The notes: generated from the letters alone by a model not told the origin. A stretch of 64,000 nucleotides of DNA from Rhizobium sp. BT04 (GCF_030053135.1 NZ_CP125652.1:3714501-3778500); one strand, 5' to 3'; counted from the stretch's first letter, positions 19,075-28,543 are shown. Numbers and translations: made by a program.

Positions 19075-19863
19075 ATGAGAGCGCTCGCCATCGCAGCAAC
19101 GGGCATGGATGCCCAGCAGACCAATCTGGAAGTCATCGCGAACAACATCGCCAACATCAATACGACCGGTTTCAAGCGCGCCCGCGCCGAATTCTCCGAT
19201 CTTCTCTACCAGACCGAACGCGCCAAGGGTGTCGCCAACCGCGCCAACCAGGCCGTGGTTCCGGAGGGCGCCAATATCGGCCTCGGCGTCCAGACCTCGG
19301 CGGTCCGCAACCTGCATCTCCAGGGCGAACTGACCCAGACCGGCAACGACCTCGACGTGGCGCTGATCGGCAAGGGTTTCTTCCAGATCCAGTCGACCGA
19401 CGGTACGACGCTTTATAGCCGCGCCGGCGCCTTCAACAAGAACGACCAGGGCCAGCTCGTCACCATCGACGGCTACGAGGTCCTTCCCGGCATCACCATT
19501 CCGACGGGCTCGACCGAACTGACGATCAGCCGCTCCGGTCAAGTGTCCGCCAAGCTGCCCGGCCAGACCGCCCCGACGACCCTCGGCCAGCTGACGCTTG
19601 CCGACTTCGTCAACGAGGCCGGCCTGCAGCCGATCGGCGACAACCTCTTCCAGGAAACGCCGGCATCCGGTCAGGCCGTCGTCGGCAATCCGGATGAGGA
19701 AGGCTTCGCCTACATGAAGCAGGGTTACCTGGAATCGTCGAACGTCGACCCGGTGAAGGAAATCACCGAGCTGATCTCGGCCCAGCGCGCTTACGAGATG
19801 AATTCCAAGGTGATCACCACCGCTGACGAAATGGCCTCCATCGTCAGCAAGAACCTGAAGTAA
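19075..19863 (+). CDS. flgG: Flagellar distal-rod protein FlgG
   Basis: The 262-residue distal-rod protein has the N-terminal [20 protein letters not shown] and C-terminal [17 protein letters not shown] motifs. The length equals that typical for FlgG. A GAGGA ribosome site precedes the ATG. It is followed by flgA after 16 bases. Confidence 0.97.
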   Translation: MRALAIAATGMDAQQTNLEVIANNIANINTTGFKRARAEFSDLLYQTERAKGVANRANQAVVPEGANIGLGVQTSAVRNLHLQGELTQTGNDLDVALIGKGFFQIQSTDGTTLYSRAGAFNKNDQGQLVTIDGYEVLPGITIPTGSTELTISRSGQVSAKLPGQTAPTTLGQLTLADFVNEAGLQPIGDNLFQETPASGQAVVGNPDEEGFAYMKQGYLESSNVDPVKEITELISAQRAYEMNSKVITTADEMASIVSKNLK

Positions 19864-19879
19864 AGGGAAGGGCCGAAAC

Positions 19880-20362
19880 ATGATGTTTTGCCGGGCAGGA
19901 CACATCTCAGGATGGGTGGCGGCAGCCACGATCGCAGTCGCGGGCATTTTCTTGCCCGCGAAGGTGGATGCCGGCATGGGTTATGCCGTCGTCCCGACGA
20001 CGATCATCTACCCCGGCGACACACTGTCGGCCAGCCAGCTTCAGGAGGTCGAGGTCACCAACCCCAACCTCGCCGGCGATTTTGCCAAATCCATTTCCCA
20101 GGTCGAAGGCATGGTCTCCAAGCGCACGCTGCTGCCGGGCCGGACGATTTCGGTTTCCGGCCTGCGCGAAGCCTATACGGTGACCCGCGGTTCTACGATC
20201 CGCCTGGTCTTTTCGCTCGGCGCGATGACGATCTCGGCCGCCGGCACGCCGCTCGAAGACGGCTCGACGGGGCAGGTCGTGCGCGCCCGCAATATGGATT
20301 CCGGCGTCATCGTCAGCGGCACGGTGCTTGCGGACGGCACGGTCCATGTGAGGGCAAAATGA
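19880..20362 (+). CDS. flgA: P-ring assembly chaperone FlgA
   Basis: The 160-residue periplasmic protein has a hydrophobic signal sequence (about 11-31, ending near VDA). It then has a SAF-type domain (TTIIYPGDTLSASQL, VSKRTLLPGRTISV) and a C-terminal part with VRARNMDSGVIVSGTV. FlgA helps FlgI subunits assemble the P ring. It is short compared with enterobacterial FlgA, as in other rhizobia. Its stop overlaps the start of flgI in an ATGA. Confidence 0.94.
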   Translation: MMFCRAGHISGWVAAATIAVAGIFLPAKVDAGMGYAVVPTTIIYPGDTLSASQLQEVEVTNPNLAGDFAKSISQVEGMVSKRTLLPGRTISVSGLREAYTVTRGSTIRLVFSLGAMTISAAGTPLEDGSTGQVVRARNMDSGVIVSGTVLADGTVHVRAK

Positions 20363-21480
20363 AATTGTTCTTCCGTTTCTTAACCCTTATCGCGGTTCTC
20401 GCCATGAGCCTGGCCGACGTCGCGCCCGCCTTTGCGCTGACCTCCCGCATCAAGGACATCGCCTCGCTTCAGGCCGGCCGCGACAACCAGTTGATCGGTT
20501 ACGGCCTGATCGTCGGCCTGCAGGGAACCGGCGACGGCTTCCGTTCCTCCCCCTTCACCGAGCAGTCGATGCGGGCGATGCTGCAAAATCTCGGCATCTC
20601 GACGCAGGGCAGCCAGTCCAACGCCAAGAACACGGCGGCGGTGATGGTCACCGCCAACCTGCCGCCCTTCGCAAGTCCCGGCAGCCGTATCGACGTCACG
20701 GTGAGCTCGCTCGGCGACGCAACGTCGCTGCGCGGCGGCACGCTCGTGATGACCTCGCTTTCCGGTGCCGACGGCCAGATCTATGCCGTCGCGCAAGGTG
20801 CCGCCATCGTTTCCGGTTTTCAGGCCCAGGGCCAGGCGGCCACCGTGACCGAAGGCGTCACCACGGCCGGCCGTGTGCCGGGCGGCGCCATCATCGAACG
20901 CGAACTGCCGTCCCGCTTCAAGGATTCGGTCAATCTCGTCCTGCAGCTGCGCAACCCCGATTTCTCGACGGCGATCCGTATCGCCGACATCGTCAACGGT
21001 TATGCCTCGGCGCGCTTCGGCGGTCCGGTCGCCGAAGCCAAGGACTCGCAGGAGGTGGTGATCCAGAAGCCGCGCACCGCCGATCTCACCCGACTGATGG
21101 CCGACATCGAAAATCTCATCGTCGAAACCGATACGCCGGCCAAGGTCGTGATCAACGAGCGCACCGGAACGATCGTCATCGGCTCGGATGTCCGCGTCTC
21201 GCCGGTTGCCGTCAGCTACGGCACCCTGACGGTTCAGGTCACCGAGACGCCGCAGATCATCCAGCCCGAACCCTTCTCGCGCGGCCGGACCGCGGTCCAG
21301 CCGCAGACCGACATCGCGGCTGAGCAGACCGGCGGGCGCGTCGCCATCATCGACGGTCCCGACCTCAGAACCCTCGTCGCCGGCCTCAACAATATCGGTG
21401 TGAAACCGGATGGCATCATCGCCATTCTCCAGGGCATCAAGTCGGCGGGCGCCCTGCAGGCGGAGCTTGTGCTGCAATGA
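20359..21480 (+). CDS. flgI: Flagellar P-ring protein FlgI
   Basis: The 373-residue protein has a signal peptide ending near AFA at residue 27. The conserved P-ring segments follow: RIKDIASLQAGRDNQLIGYG, VTANLPPFASPGSRID and VVINERTGTIVIGSDVR. The ATG at 20359 overlaps flgA by 4 bases. The frame is open for a further 157 codons upstream, but this is the out-of-frame shadow of flgA. Confidence 0.96.
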   Translation: MKLFFRFLTLIAVLAMSLADVAPAFALTSRIKDIASLQAGRDNQLIGYGLIVGLQGTGDGFRSSPFTEQSMRAMLQNLGISTQGSQSNAKNTAAVMVTANLPPFASPGSRIDVTVSSLGDATSLRGGTLVMTSLSGADGQIYAVAQGAAIVSGFQAQGQAATVTEGVTTAGRVPGGAIIERELPSRFKDSVNLVLQLRNPDFSTAIRIADIVNGYASARFGGPVAEAKDSQEVVIQKPRTADLTRLMADIENLIVETDTPAKVVINERTGTIVIGSDVRVSPVAVSYGTLTVQVTETPQIIQPEPFSRGRTAVQPQTDIAAEQTGGRVAIIDGPDLRTLVAGLNNIGVKPDGIIAILQGIKSAGALQAELVLQ

Positions 21481-22019
21481 AGACGATCCTGAATCCCGAC
21501 ATGACGGTCCTGCAGCTGCTGCGCCGGCTGGCGCTGCCGGCGGCAGGCCTCGTCCTTTTGTCGATCCCGGGCGCCTTCGCGCAGGAGCATGCGCCGGCGG
21601 GCGACATCACCTCCCAGGACGAGATCAAGCAGTTCTGCACCAACATCGCCGACCCCGCCCGCGACCAGCGTTACCTGCTGCAGAAGCAGGAACTGGAAAA
21701 GCTTCGCGCCGACATCGACGCCCGCGTGGCCGAGATGGACAGGCGCAAGGCCGAATACCAGGACTGGCTGAAGCGGCGCGACGATTTCCTGAAACAGGCG
21801 GAAGCTGGCCTCACCGACATCTACAAGAAGATGAAGCCGGATGTGGCCGCACTGCAGCTGCAGGAGATGAATATCGAGGTGGCGTCCGCCGTGATCATGC
21901 GGCTCGGACCGCGTCAGTCGAGCCTCATCCTGAACGAGATGGACGCCAAGAAGGCCGCGGCCATCGCCAGCGTCATCGCCAGTGCGTCCGATCCCAATAC
22001 GTCGAAGGATCCTTCATGA
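21477..22019 (+). CDS. motE: MotC chaperone MotE
   Basis: The 180-residue exported protein has an N-terminal hydrophobic signal (about 11-36, ending near AFAQ) and a long helical region (QKQELEKLRADIDARVAEMD). The C-terminal part is related to MgtE N-type or FliG-like helices (LQEMNIEVASAVIMRLGPRQ). In S. meliloti, MotE stabilises the periplasmic motor protein MotC. Its place between flgI and flgH, with ATGA overlaps on both sides, matches that species. Confidence 0.9.
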   Translation: MKTILNPDMTVLQLLRRLALPAAGLVLLSIPGAFAQEHAPAGDITSQDEIKQFCTNIADPARDQRYLLQKQELEKLRADIDARVAEMDRRKAEYQDWLKRRDDFLKQAEAGLTDIYKKMKPDVAALQLQEMNIEVASAVIMRLGPRQSSLILNEMDAKKAAAIASVIASASDPNTSKDPS

Positions 22020-22732
22020 ATATGCGTTTTCAGGCCGCGATCGCCGCGCTCGCACTCCTTGCAGGTTGCCAGTCTCCGACGGCGGTCAGCGAGATCGGCC
22101 GTGCGCCCGCCATGAGCCCGATCGGCAGCGGGCTTGCCTACGGCCAGACACCGCAGATGGCGCTCTATCCGAAGCAGCCGCGCGCCGTGGCGCAGGGTTA
22201 TTCGCTGTGGAGCGATTCGCAGGCCGCCCTCTTCAAGGATGCGCGCGCGCTCAACGTCGGCGACATCCTGACCGTCGACATCCAGATCAACGACAAGGCC
22301 TCCTTCGACAACGAGACCAACCGCAGCCGCAAGAATTCGAGCGGCATGGCCTGGGACGTCAACGCCCAGATCTTCGGCTGGACGCCGGAGTCCAAAACCG
22401 ACCTGACCTATGGCTCCGACACCAGCACCGACGGCAAGGGCAAGATCGAGCGCACCGACAAGATCAATCTTATGGTCGCCGCCGTCGTCACCGGCATTCT
22501 CGAAAACGGCAACCTCGTCATCTCGGGCTCGCAGGAAGTCCGTCTGAACCAGGAACTGCGCATTCTGAACGTCGCCGGTATCGTTCGTCCGCAGGATGTC
22601 AATTCCGACAACCAGATCTCCTACGACAAGATCGCCGAAGCCCGCATCTCCTACGGTGGCCGCGGTCGCCTGATGGAAGTGCAGCAGCCCCCGCGCGGCC
22701 AGCAGGCCGTCGATCTTTTCTCGCCGCTTTGA
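22016..22732 (+). CDS. flgH: Flagellar L-ring lipoprotein FlgH
   Basis: The 238-residue outer-membrane lipoprotein has the lipobox LLAGC with C18. L-ring signatures follow: SLWSDSQAALFKDARALNVG, VDIQINDKASFDNETNRSRK and VRPQDVNSDNQISYDKIAEA. The start at 22016 overlaps motE by 4 bases; an ATG two codons later is an alternative. The upstream in-frame stretch is a shadow of motE. Confidence 0.96.
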   Translation: MNMRFQAAIAALALLAGCQSPTAVSEIGRAPAMSPIGSGLAYGQTPQMALYPKQPRAVAQGYSLWSDSQAALFKDARALNVGDILTVDIQINDKASFDNETNRSRKNSSGMAWDVNAQIFGWTPESKTDLTYGSDTSTDGKGKIERTDKINLMVAAVVTGILENGNLVISGSQEVRLNQELRILNVAGIVRPQDVNSDNQISYDKIAEARISYGGRGRLMEVQQPPRGQQAVDLFSPL

Positions 22733-22744
22733 GGCTGAACGACG

Positions 22745-23248
22745 ATGGCAGAGCCAGATGCAAGCGCAGGTCAACCGAAGAAATCCGGGTCGTTGATGAC
22801 GATTATCGGCATCGCCGTTCTGACGCTCCTCGGCGCCGGCGGCGGCTGGGCGGTCGGCACGATCGTCGCGCCCAACATCAAGGGAGCCAAGGAGGCCGAG
22901 CAGGCCAAGGACGCCGAGGCCAAGAAAAAGGCCGAGGAAGGCCTGGCCCGCATTTCGACCGAGGCCAATAACATCGTCCAGCTCGAGCCGATCACCTCGA
23001 ACCTCGCCTACCCCTCGGAAAACTGGGTGCGACTCGAGGTCGCGCTGCTGTTCAACGGGCCGCCGGATGTCAAGGTTTCCGAGGATATTCATCAGGATAT
23101 CCTCGCCTATATCAGGACCGTTTCCCTGCAGCAGATCGAGGGGCCGCGGGGCTTTCAATATCTCAAGGATGACATACAGGAACGTGTTGACCTTCGCTCG
23201 CAAGGGCGGGTATCGAAGGTCATGTTCAGGACATTTGTCATCGAATGA
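22745..23248 (+). CDS. fliL: Flagellar basal-body protein FliL
   Basis: The 167-residue protein has one membrane helix (about 19-40), a charged Lys/Glu/Ala linker (AKEAEQAKDAEAKKKAEEG) and a periplasmic FliL domain ending in a typical VSKVMFRTFVIE. FliL rings surround the stator units at the inner membrane. Its stop overlaps the fliP start in ATGA. Confidence 0.94.
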   Translation: MAEPDASAGQPKKSGSLMTIIGIAVLTLLGAGGGWAVGTIVAPNIKGAKEAEQAKDAEAKKKAEEGLARISTEANNIVQLEPITSNLAYPSENWVRLEVALLFNGPPDVKVSEDIHQDILAYIRTVSLQQIEGPRGFQYLKDDIQERVDLRSQGRVSKVMFRTFVIE

Positions 23249-23982
23249 TTCGTCTCATAGTTTTCCTTGCCGCCATGATGGCGGTGCCGGAACTGGCGGT
23301 GGCACAGCAACTGCCGACTGACTTGTTGAACGTGCCGGTCGATGGCTCCGTCGCCGCCTGGATCATCCGCACATTCGGCCTGCTGACCATTCTTTCGGTC
23401 GCGCCGGGCATCCTGATCATGGTGACGAGCTTCCCGCGCTTCATCATCGCCTTCTCGATCCTGCGTTCAGGCATGGGCCTCTCCTCGACACCCTCCAACA
23501 TGATCCTGCTTTCGCTGTCGCTGTTCATGACCTTCTACGTCATGTCGCCGACCTTCGATCAGGCCTGGCAGAACGGCGTGCAGCCGCTGCTTGCCAACCA
23601 GATCAACGAGACCGAGGCGGTCCAGCGTATCGCCGAACCCTTCCGCACCTTCATGGCGGCCAATACCCGCGACAAGGATTTGGCGCTTTTTGTCGATCTG
23701 GCGCGCGAACGCGGACAGAATATCCAGACGACCGATCCGATCGACTACCGCGTGCTGATCCCGGCCTTCATGATTTCCGAGATTCGCCGCGGCTTCGAGA
23801 TCGGCTTCCTCGTCGTGCTGCCGTTCCTCGTCATCGACTTGATCGTCGCCACCATCACCATGGCGATGGGCATGATGATGCTGCCGCCGACGTCGATCTC
23901 CCTGCCGTTCAAAATTCTCTTCTTCGTGCTGATCGACGGCTGGAACCTGCTCGTCGGCAGCTTGGTGCGCTCCTTCCACTGA
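23245..23982 (+). CDS. fliP: Flagellar export gate protein FliP
   Basis: The 245-residue membrane protein has a cleavable-type N-terminal hydrophobic segment (to about residue 20). The FliP signatures are SVAPGILIMVTSFPRFIIAF, the mid-region RDKDLALFVDLARE and the C-terminal MGMMMLPPTSISLPFKILFF. FliP with FliQ and FliR forms the core of the export channel. It ends the flgB operon and is followed by a strong terminator. Confidence 0.97.
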   Translation: MIRLIVFLAAMMAVPELAVAQQLPTDLLNVPVDGSVAAWIIRTFGLLTILSVAPGILIMVTSFPRFIIAFSILRSGMGLSSTPSNMILLSLSLFMTFYVMSPTFDQAWQNGVQPLLANQINETEAVQRIAEPFRTFMAANTRDKDLALFVDLARERGQNIQTTDPIDYRVLIPAFMISEIRRGFEIGFLVVLPFLVIDLIVATITMAMGMMMLPPTSISLPFKILFFVLIDGWNLLVGSLVRSFH

Positions 23983-24012
23983 CCGGCTGCGGCCTCCCGC
24001 CTTTTCCAATAG

Positions 24013-24043
24013 AAAACCCGCCGGATCTGCTCCGGCGGGTTTT
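24013..24043. terminator. Bidirectional terminator between fliP and the glycosyltransferase gene
   Basis: A perfect 13-bp stem, AAAACCCGCCGGA (24013-24025) and TCCGGCGGGTTTT (24031-24043), has a 5-base loop. T-rich and A-rich arms allow function for fliP on the plus strand and for the convergent gene on the minus strand. Confidence 0.9.
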
Positions 24044-24063
24044 TCGTGGCGGTTGTGCAAGCC

Positions 24064-26139
24064 TCACTCGGCCGCGAACGGCGCCGTGCGCGGCGGCAGC
24101 GCCGCAATGTCCATATGGTCGGGTACGAGACCCTGCTTGGCGCGCTCGGCCATGATTTCATAGGCCTGCTCCAGATGGTGGCAGAAGCGTTCGGCATCGA
24201 AGAGCGGCGCGATATAGCGCTTCTCCTTGAGGTGTGCCTTGTATTCGGCGATCCGCCCGGGATTCTCGGCCAGTTCGACGGCGAGATCCTCATAGGCCTG
24301 CAGGTCGTTTGCGACGAGCTCGGGCAGGTCAATGGCTCTGAGCAAGCTCTCGCTGACGCGTGAGGCGAAGTTGGTGCCTTTGACGGTCAGCACCGGCAGG
24401 CCGCCCCAGAGCTGCTCCGACGTGGTCGTATGGCCGTTGACCGGGAAGGTATCGATGCCGATATCGGCCGCCTGCTGGCGGTCGATGTGCTGTTCATAGG
24501 GTGCGCGCGGGCAGAAGATGATCCGCTTCGGCGAAATGCCCGCCGCCTGGAATTGCTTCAAGAGATTTGCCTGGTTGCGCGGCGTGTTCGCCATCAGCCA
24601 GAGCACGCTGTTCGGCGCGCGCTTGAGAATACGGCACCAGCTATGGATTACCTCAGGCGTAATCTTGCGGTTGCCGTTGAAGGACGCGAAGATGAAGGCG
24701 TCTTCCGGCAGGCCGAGCTGCTCGCGGGTAACGGCGCGCGGCTTCGGCCGATGCATCGGGTCGTTCGGCTGGTAGCTTTCCGGCAGCCGGCAGAATTTCT
24801 CATGGTAGAAGGGCTTGGCCACCTCGGGCAATACCGAATGGTCCCCGATGACATAGTCGAGGTCGATATTGACCGTGCTGCCGGGGAAACCGAGCCAGCC
24901 GACATGCACCGGCGCCAGCGGCAAATTGAAGGCCGACGCGCGGCTGCCCGAAGTATGGCCCTTCAGGTCGACCATGATGTCGATATTATGCTCGCGCACC
25001 ACCTGCAGCACCGCGTGGTCGGAGAAGCCGTGAACGTCGACGATCCGGCCCCAGCGGCTGCGGTCGGTAACGTTGTGCTTCAGGTATTCCGGGCCGGTAT
25101 GGCAGAAGAGCGTCACCTCGAACCGGTCCTTGTCGTGCAGTTCCAGGATGCGTTGCAGCAGCTTCATCGTCGCATGGCGATCCCAGAAGTCCGATGACAT
25201 GTAGCCGATCCGGATCTTGTCCGACCAGCTGTGCGGCTGGTTGCGGCGGAAGGCCACCCGTTCCGGATTGAGGGGGGTGGTGCCGATTGTCGCATACCGG
25301 TTGTGGTCTTCGTTGCCGCACCAGTGCAGATGATAAAACGGGTTATCCTTGCGCAGGATCTCAAGGTCGCCCTTTGCGAGTGCAGCGTCGATCGGCAGCT
25401 GATGCTTGGCGGCCTCTTCGAACTCGTTGAATTCGCGGGCGAAAACCAGGTAGAGAAAGCGGAAGGCGTGATTGCCCGGAAAACGCTTGAAGAGGTTGCG
25501 CGCAAGCTTCTGGTTGGTTGCGTCGTTGAGATCGTCGCTGAGCAGCAGGGCCGCCAGGCGCATGTGATCGGGGTTCATGCTTTCCGACAGCACCGTCTTG
25601 AATGGGCGGATGATATCCCGCTGCTGGCGCTTCAGATAGATGGCGGTGATGATGAAGGCGAGTTCGGCATCATCCTGCGCCTTGGTGAGGTTGCGCATGG
25701 CGATCAGCAGAGCTTCGTCCTCGTTGCCGATCTCGTAATGCAGCTTGGCAGCCTGTTTGTGATATTCGTAGGCGTTAGGCCCTTCGCAGTTGCCGGCCAG
25801 GACGTAGGCTTTCGCGGCATCGGCCTTGAAGCCGAGCTGCACGAGATTCTTGGCCAGCAGCGCATAGGTCTTGGCGTCCTGCTGGATATCCATCAGCTGG
25901 TTGAGCGTCGCCAAGGACTGTGTGTAGCGGCCCATCTGGTAATCCCTGGATGCCGCAGAGAACGAAACTTTGCTGTTCAAAAACCCAACTCCGTGAAGGA
26001 AATGTTCTGGCATGGCTGTCGATTGCCGGCGCATGCACAGTCCATCCTTCCCGAGAACAGGGGATTGATCCGACGGTGCTATCCAGGCGCCTGCCACATT
26101 GCCATGCGAAGCTTGCTTGAAACCGGTGCGCCTCGACAA
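24064..26139 (-). CDS. TPR-containing GT41 (SPINDLY/OGT-like) glycosyltransferase
   Basis: The protein of up to 691 residues has TPR-like helices in its first third (RDYQMGRYTQSLATLNQLMD; YALLAKNLVQLGFKADAAKA) and a C-terminal catalytic part of the SPINDLY/OGT family. That part includes HVGWLGFPGSTVNIDLDYVI, FASFNGNRKITPEV and DTFPVNGHTTTSEQLWGGLP. Such enzymes attach sugars to Ser/Thr of proteins. Lying convergent with fliP and divergent from flaA, it is a good candidate for flagellin glycosylation, which is inference. The start is uncertain: 26139 is the longest, 26013 (MPEHFLHG) is more likely, and a TTG at L54 has a GGAG before it. Confidence 0.85.
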   Translation of the reverse strand: MSRRTGFKQASHGNVAGAWIAPSDQSPVLGKDGLCMRRQSTAMPEHFLHGVGFLNSKVSFSAASRDYQMGRYTQSLATLNQLMDIQQDAKTYALLAKNLVQLGFKADAAKAYVLAGNCEGPNAYEYHKQAAKLHYEIGNEDEALLIAMRNLTKAQDDAELAFIITAIYLKRQQRDIIRPFKTVLSESMNPDHMRLAALLLSDDLNDATNQKLARNLFKRFPGNHAFRFLYLVFAREFNEFEEAAKHQLPIDAALAKGDLEILRKDNPFYHLHWCGNEDHNRYATIGTTPLNPERVAFRRNQPHSWSDKIRIGYMSSDFWDRHATMKLLQRILELHDKDRFEVTLFCHTGPEYLKHNVTDRSRWGRIVDVHGFSDHAVLQVVREHNIDIMVDLKGHTSGSRASAFNLPLAPVHVGWLGFPGSTVNIDLDYVIGDHSVLPEVAKPFYHEKFCRLPESYQPNDPMHRPKPRAVTREQLGLPEDAFIFASFNGNRKITPEVIHSWCRILKRAPNSVLWLMANTPRNQANLLKQFQAAGISPKRIIFCPRAPYEQHIDRQQAADIGIDTFPVNGHTTTSEQLWGGLPVLTVKGTNFASRVSESLLRAIDLPELVANDLQAYEDLAVELAENPGRIAEYKAHLKEKRYIAPLFDAERFCHHLEQAYEIMAERAKQGLVPDHMDIAALPPRTAPFAAE

Positions 26140-26348
26140 ATGCGGCTCTCCGGGAGAGTGCCTGCTTCCCCCGGAAAGGCCCTGTTTTTCTGAGTAAATT
26201 CGAATGCAAAGAAATAGATTCAGCCGGCATTAACTATGGGATGTAAGGAGCGGGCACGGGGCCTCCATTTTTAAGAAGTTGGCAAGCATTGGCTGCGAGA
26301 TTGCCCTGGACATGACGGGTTTGGGCCATACAAAAAAGGCGCCGAGTA

Positions 26349-26402
26349 GCATGAAGCTGGTCCGTCATCGCCGGTACTATAGTCCGGTATGTCCTCCTTT
26401 TT
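26349..26402 (+). promoter_or_regulatory. Conserved flagellin upstream element, flaA
   Basis: This stretch carries GCATGAAGCTGG and, further on, CCGGTATGTCCTCCTTTTT. The last C of ATGTCC lies 35 bases before the flaA start. The blocks recur upstream of flaB and flaC at almost the same distance. They could be promoter or 5' leader of the mRNA. TACTAT at 26375-26380 resembles a -10 box. Confidence 0.55.
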
Positions 26403-26428
26403 GTATCTAGTTTCCAGGGGACAGATTT

Positions 26429-27334
26429 ATGACAAGCATTAACACGAATTCTTCCGCACAGGCCGCTCTCCAGACGCTGCGTAGCGTCAACCAGAACCTC
26501 AACAGCACGCAGAACCACGTTTCTTCGGGTTACCGCGTTGAAAAGGCTTCCGACAACGCTGCTTACTGGTCGATCGCGACGACTATGCGTTCGGACAACA
26601 AGGCTCTCTCGGCTGTCTCCGACGCGCTCGGCGTAGGCGCTGCCAAGGTCGACACCGCATACACCGCCATGGACAGCGCCATCGACGTCGTCGGCGACAT
26701 CAAGGCCAAGCTGGTTGCCGCGACTGAAAGCGGCGTCGACAAGGCTAAGGTTCAGGAAGAAATCGGTCAGCTGCAGGAACAGCTGAAGAGCATCGCTCAG
26801 TCGGCTTCGTTCAACGGCGAAAACTGGGTTGCTGGCGCCGCCGGCACCAAGAGCGTCGTTTCGTCCTTCGTTCGCGACGGCTCCAACGCCGTTTCGGTTA
26901 CCACGACCGACTATGTTCTCGACGACAGTTCCGCGGGCAACGTTCTGTTCGGCATGAGCGGCGGTTCGGTCGAAACCTCGACGGGTATCCTCGGCACTTC
27001 GAATGGCGCGACCGGCTCGATCTTCGGGATGGACATCACCAACTTCACCTCGGGCGATCTCTCGACAGCTCTGACCAACGTTGAATCGGCTCTGAAGTCC
27101 ATGACCAGCGCCGGCGCCGCTCTCGGCTCGCTCTCAAAGCGTATCGACAGCCAGGACGACTTCGTCAACGCACTCAGCGACTCGATCGACTCCGGTGTGG
27201 GACGTCTCGTCGACGCCGACATGGAAGAGGAATCGTCCAGGCTCAGTGCCCTGCAGACCCAGCAACAGCTGGCGATCCAGTCGCTATCGATCGCGAACTC
27301 CTCTTCGCAGAACATCCTGTCGCTCTTCCGCTAA
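26429..27334 (+). CDS. flaA: Flagellin FlaA
   Basis: The 301-residue flagellin has conserved termini (MTSINTNSSAQAALQTLRSV; QTQQQLAIQSLSIANSSSQN) that form the filament core, and a short variable middle. FlaA is the principal flagellin in rhizobia. It begins a row of four separate flagellin genes, each with its own upstream region. AGGGGA precedes the ATG, and a strong terminator follows. It shares most of its sequence with flaB and flaC. Confidence 0.96.
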   Translation: MTSINTNSSAQAALQTLRSVNQNLNSTQNHVSSGYRVEKASDNAAYWSIATTMRSDNKALSAVSDALGVGAAKVDTAYTAMDSAIDVVGDIKAKLVAATESGVDKAKVQEEIGQLQEQLKSIAQSASFNGENWVAGAAGTKSVVSSFVRDGSNAVSVTTTDYVLDDSSAGNVLFGMSGGSVETSTGILGTSNGATGSIFGMDITNFTSGDLSTALTNVESALKSMTSAGAALGSLSKRIDSQDDFVNALSDSIDSGVGRLVDADMEEESSRLSALQTQQQLAIQSLSIANSSSQNILSLFR

Positions 27335-27359
27335 GAGCGGGCGACATCAGGTTTTCAAG

Positions 27360-27390
27360 TTTCGCGGCCGGGTCATCCCCGGCCGCGAAA
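27360..27390 (+). terminator. Terminator after flaA
   Basis: A perfect 13-bp stem, TTTCGCGGCCGGG (27360-27372) and CCCGGCCGCGAAA (27378-27390), has a 5-base loop and is followed by TGTTTT. It closes the flaA transcript. Confidence 0.85.
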
Positions 27391-27530
27391 TGTTTTAAGA
27401 TAAGGTTAATGAAAATCCTTCTAAGTGTCAGATATTTTTACGGTATTTCCAATTCGAGTTTAGCCTTCCTTAACCATCTTGCTGTTTTCTAGGCCCATCG
27501 AAACGGCGAGTTAACCCTAACAGAGATGGT

Positions 27531-27590
27531 TAACAGGCATGATGCTGACCGCTGTGGGCCGGACGAAATCCGGAATGTCCCTTCTTAAAA
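27531..27590 (+). promoter_or_regulatory. Conserved flagellin upstream element, flaB
   Basis: The element contains TTAACAGGCATGATGCTG and AATCCGGAATGTCCCTTCTT. ATGTCC ends 36 bases before the flaB start. Upstream at 27480-27516 lie TGCTGTTTTCT and ACGGCGAGTTAACC, which are also repeated before flaC. The leader then has ATAAGGGGCAA as ribosome site. Confidence 0.6.
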
Positions 27591-27615
27591 TCTGCCGATA
27601 AGGGGCAAGAAAACT

Positions 27616-28524
27616 ATGACGAGCATCAACACCAATAACGCTGCAATGGCAGCCCTCCAGACTCTGCGTGGCATCAACCAGGGTCTCCAGACAACGCAGG
27701 CCCACGTTTCATCCGGCTATCGCGTCGGCAAGGCTTCTGACAACGCTGCTTACTGGTCGATCGCAACGACCATGCGTTCGGACAACAAGGCACTCTCGGC
27801 CGTTTCCGACGCTCTCGGTCTCGGCGCCGCCAAGGTCGACACCGCTTACTCCGCCATGGATAGCGCCATCGACGTCGTCGGTGACATCAAGGCCAAGCTG
27901 GTTGCCGCGACTGAAAACGGCGTCGACAAGTCCAAGGTCCAGGAAGAAATCAGCCAGCTGCAGCAGCAACTCCTGAGCGTCGCTCAGTCGGCTTCCTTCT
28001 CCGGCGAAAACTGGGTTGCTGGCGCTGCCGGCACCAAGAACGTCGTTGCCTCCTTCGTCCGTGACGGCTCCAACGCCGTTTCGGTCGTGATGACCGACTA
28101 CGTTCTCGACGACGGCTCCGCGGGCAACGTTCTGTTCGGCATGAGCGGCGGCGCAGTTGAAACCTCCACGGGTATCCTCGGTACTTCGAATGGTGCGACC
28201 GGTTCTGTCTTTGCAATGGACATCACCAACTTCACCCTCGGCGACATCCAGACGGCTCTGACCAACGTTGAATCGGCTCTGAAGTCCATGACCAGCGCCG
28301 GCGCCGCTCTCGGCTCGGTCTCCAAGCGCATCGAGTTGCAGGAGAACTTCGTGTCCGCACTCAGCGACTCGATCGACTCCGGTGTCGGCCGTCTCGTCGA
28401 CGCCGACATGGAAGAGGAATCCTCCAAGCTCAGCGCCCTGCAGACCCAGCAGCAGCTGGCTGTCCAGTCGCTGTCGATCGCGAACTCCTCTTCGCAGACC
28501 ATCCTCACGCTGTTCCGCGGCTAA
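27616..28524 (+). CDS. flaB: Flagellin FlaB
   Basis: The 302-residue flagellin is very similar to FlaA along its whole length (shared SSGYRV, DNAAYWSIATTMRSDNKAL and DSIDSGVGRLVDADMEEESS). It has its own leader and terminator, so it is a separate transcription unit. In rhizobia, secondary flagellins join FlaA in a complex filament. Confidence 0.96.
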   Translation: MTSINTNNAAMAALQTLRGINQGLQTTQAHVSSGYRVGKASDNAAYWSIATTMRSDNKALSAVSDALGLGAAKVDTAYSAMDSAIDVVGDIKAKLVAATENGVDKSKVQEEISQLQQQLLSVAQSASFSGENWVAGAAGTKNVVASFVRDGSNAVSVVMTDYVLDDGSAGNVLFGMSGGAVETSTGILGTSNGATGSVFAMDITNFTLGDIQTALTNVESALKSMTSAGAALGSVSKRIELQENFVSALSDSIDSGVGRLVDADMEEESSKLSALQTQQQLAVQSLSIANSSSQTILTLFRG

Positions 28525-28543
28525 TAAATCCACGGAAACATCG

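Noticed and set aside
19888..20358. Open frame upstream of flgI, in frame with it
   Set aside because: It overlaps flgA in another frame and reads as Arg/Gly-rich shadow sequence; flgI has its own signal peptide and an ATGA-coupled start at 20359.
21410..22015. Open frame upstream of flgH
   Set aside because: It is a shadow of flgI and motE; the lipobox at C18 after the ATG at 22016 fixes the true start.
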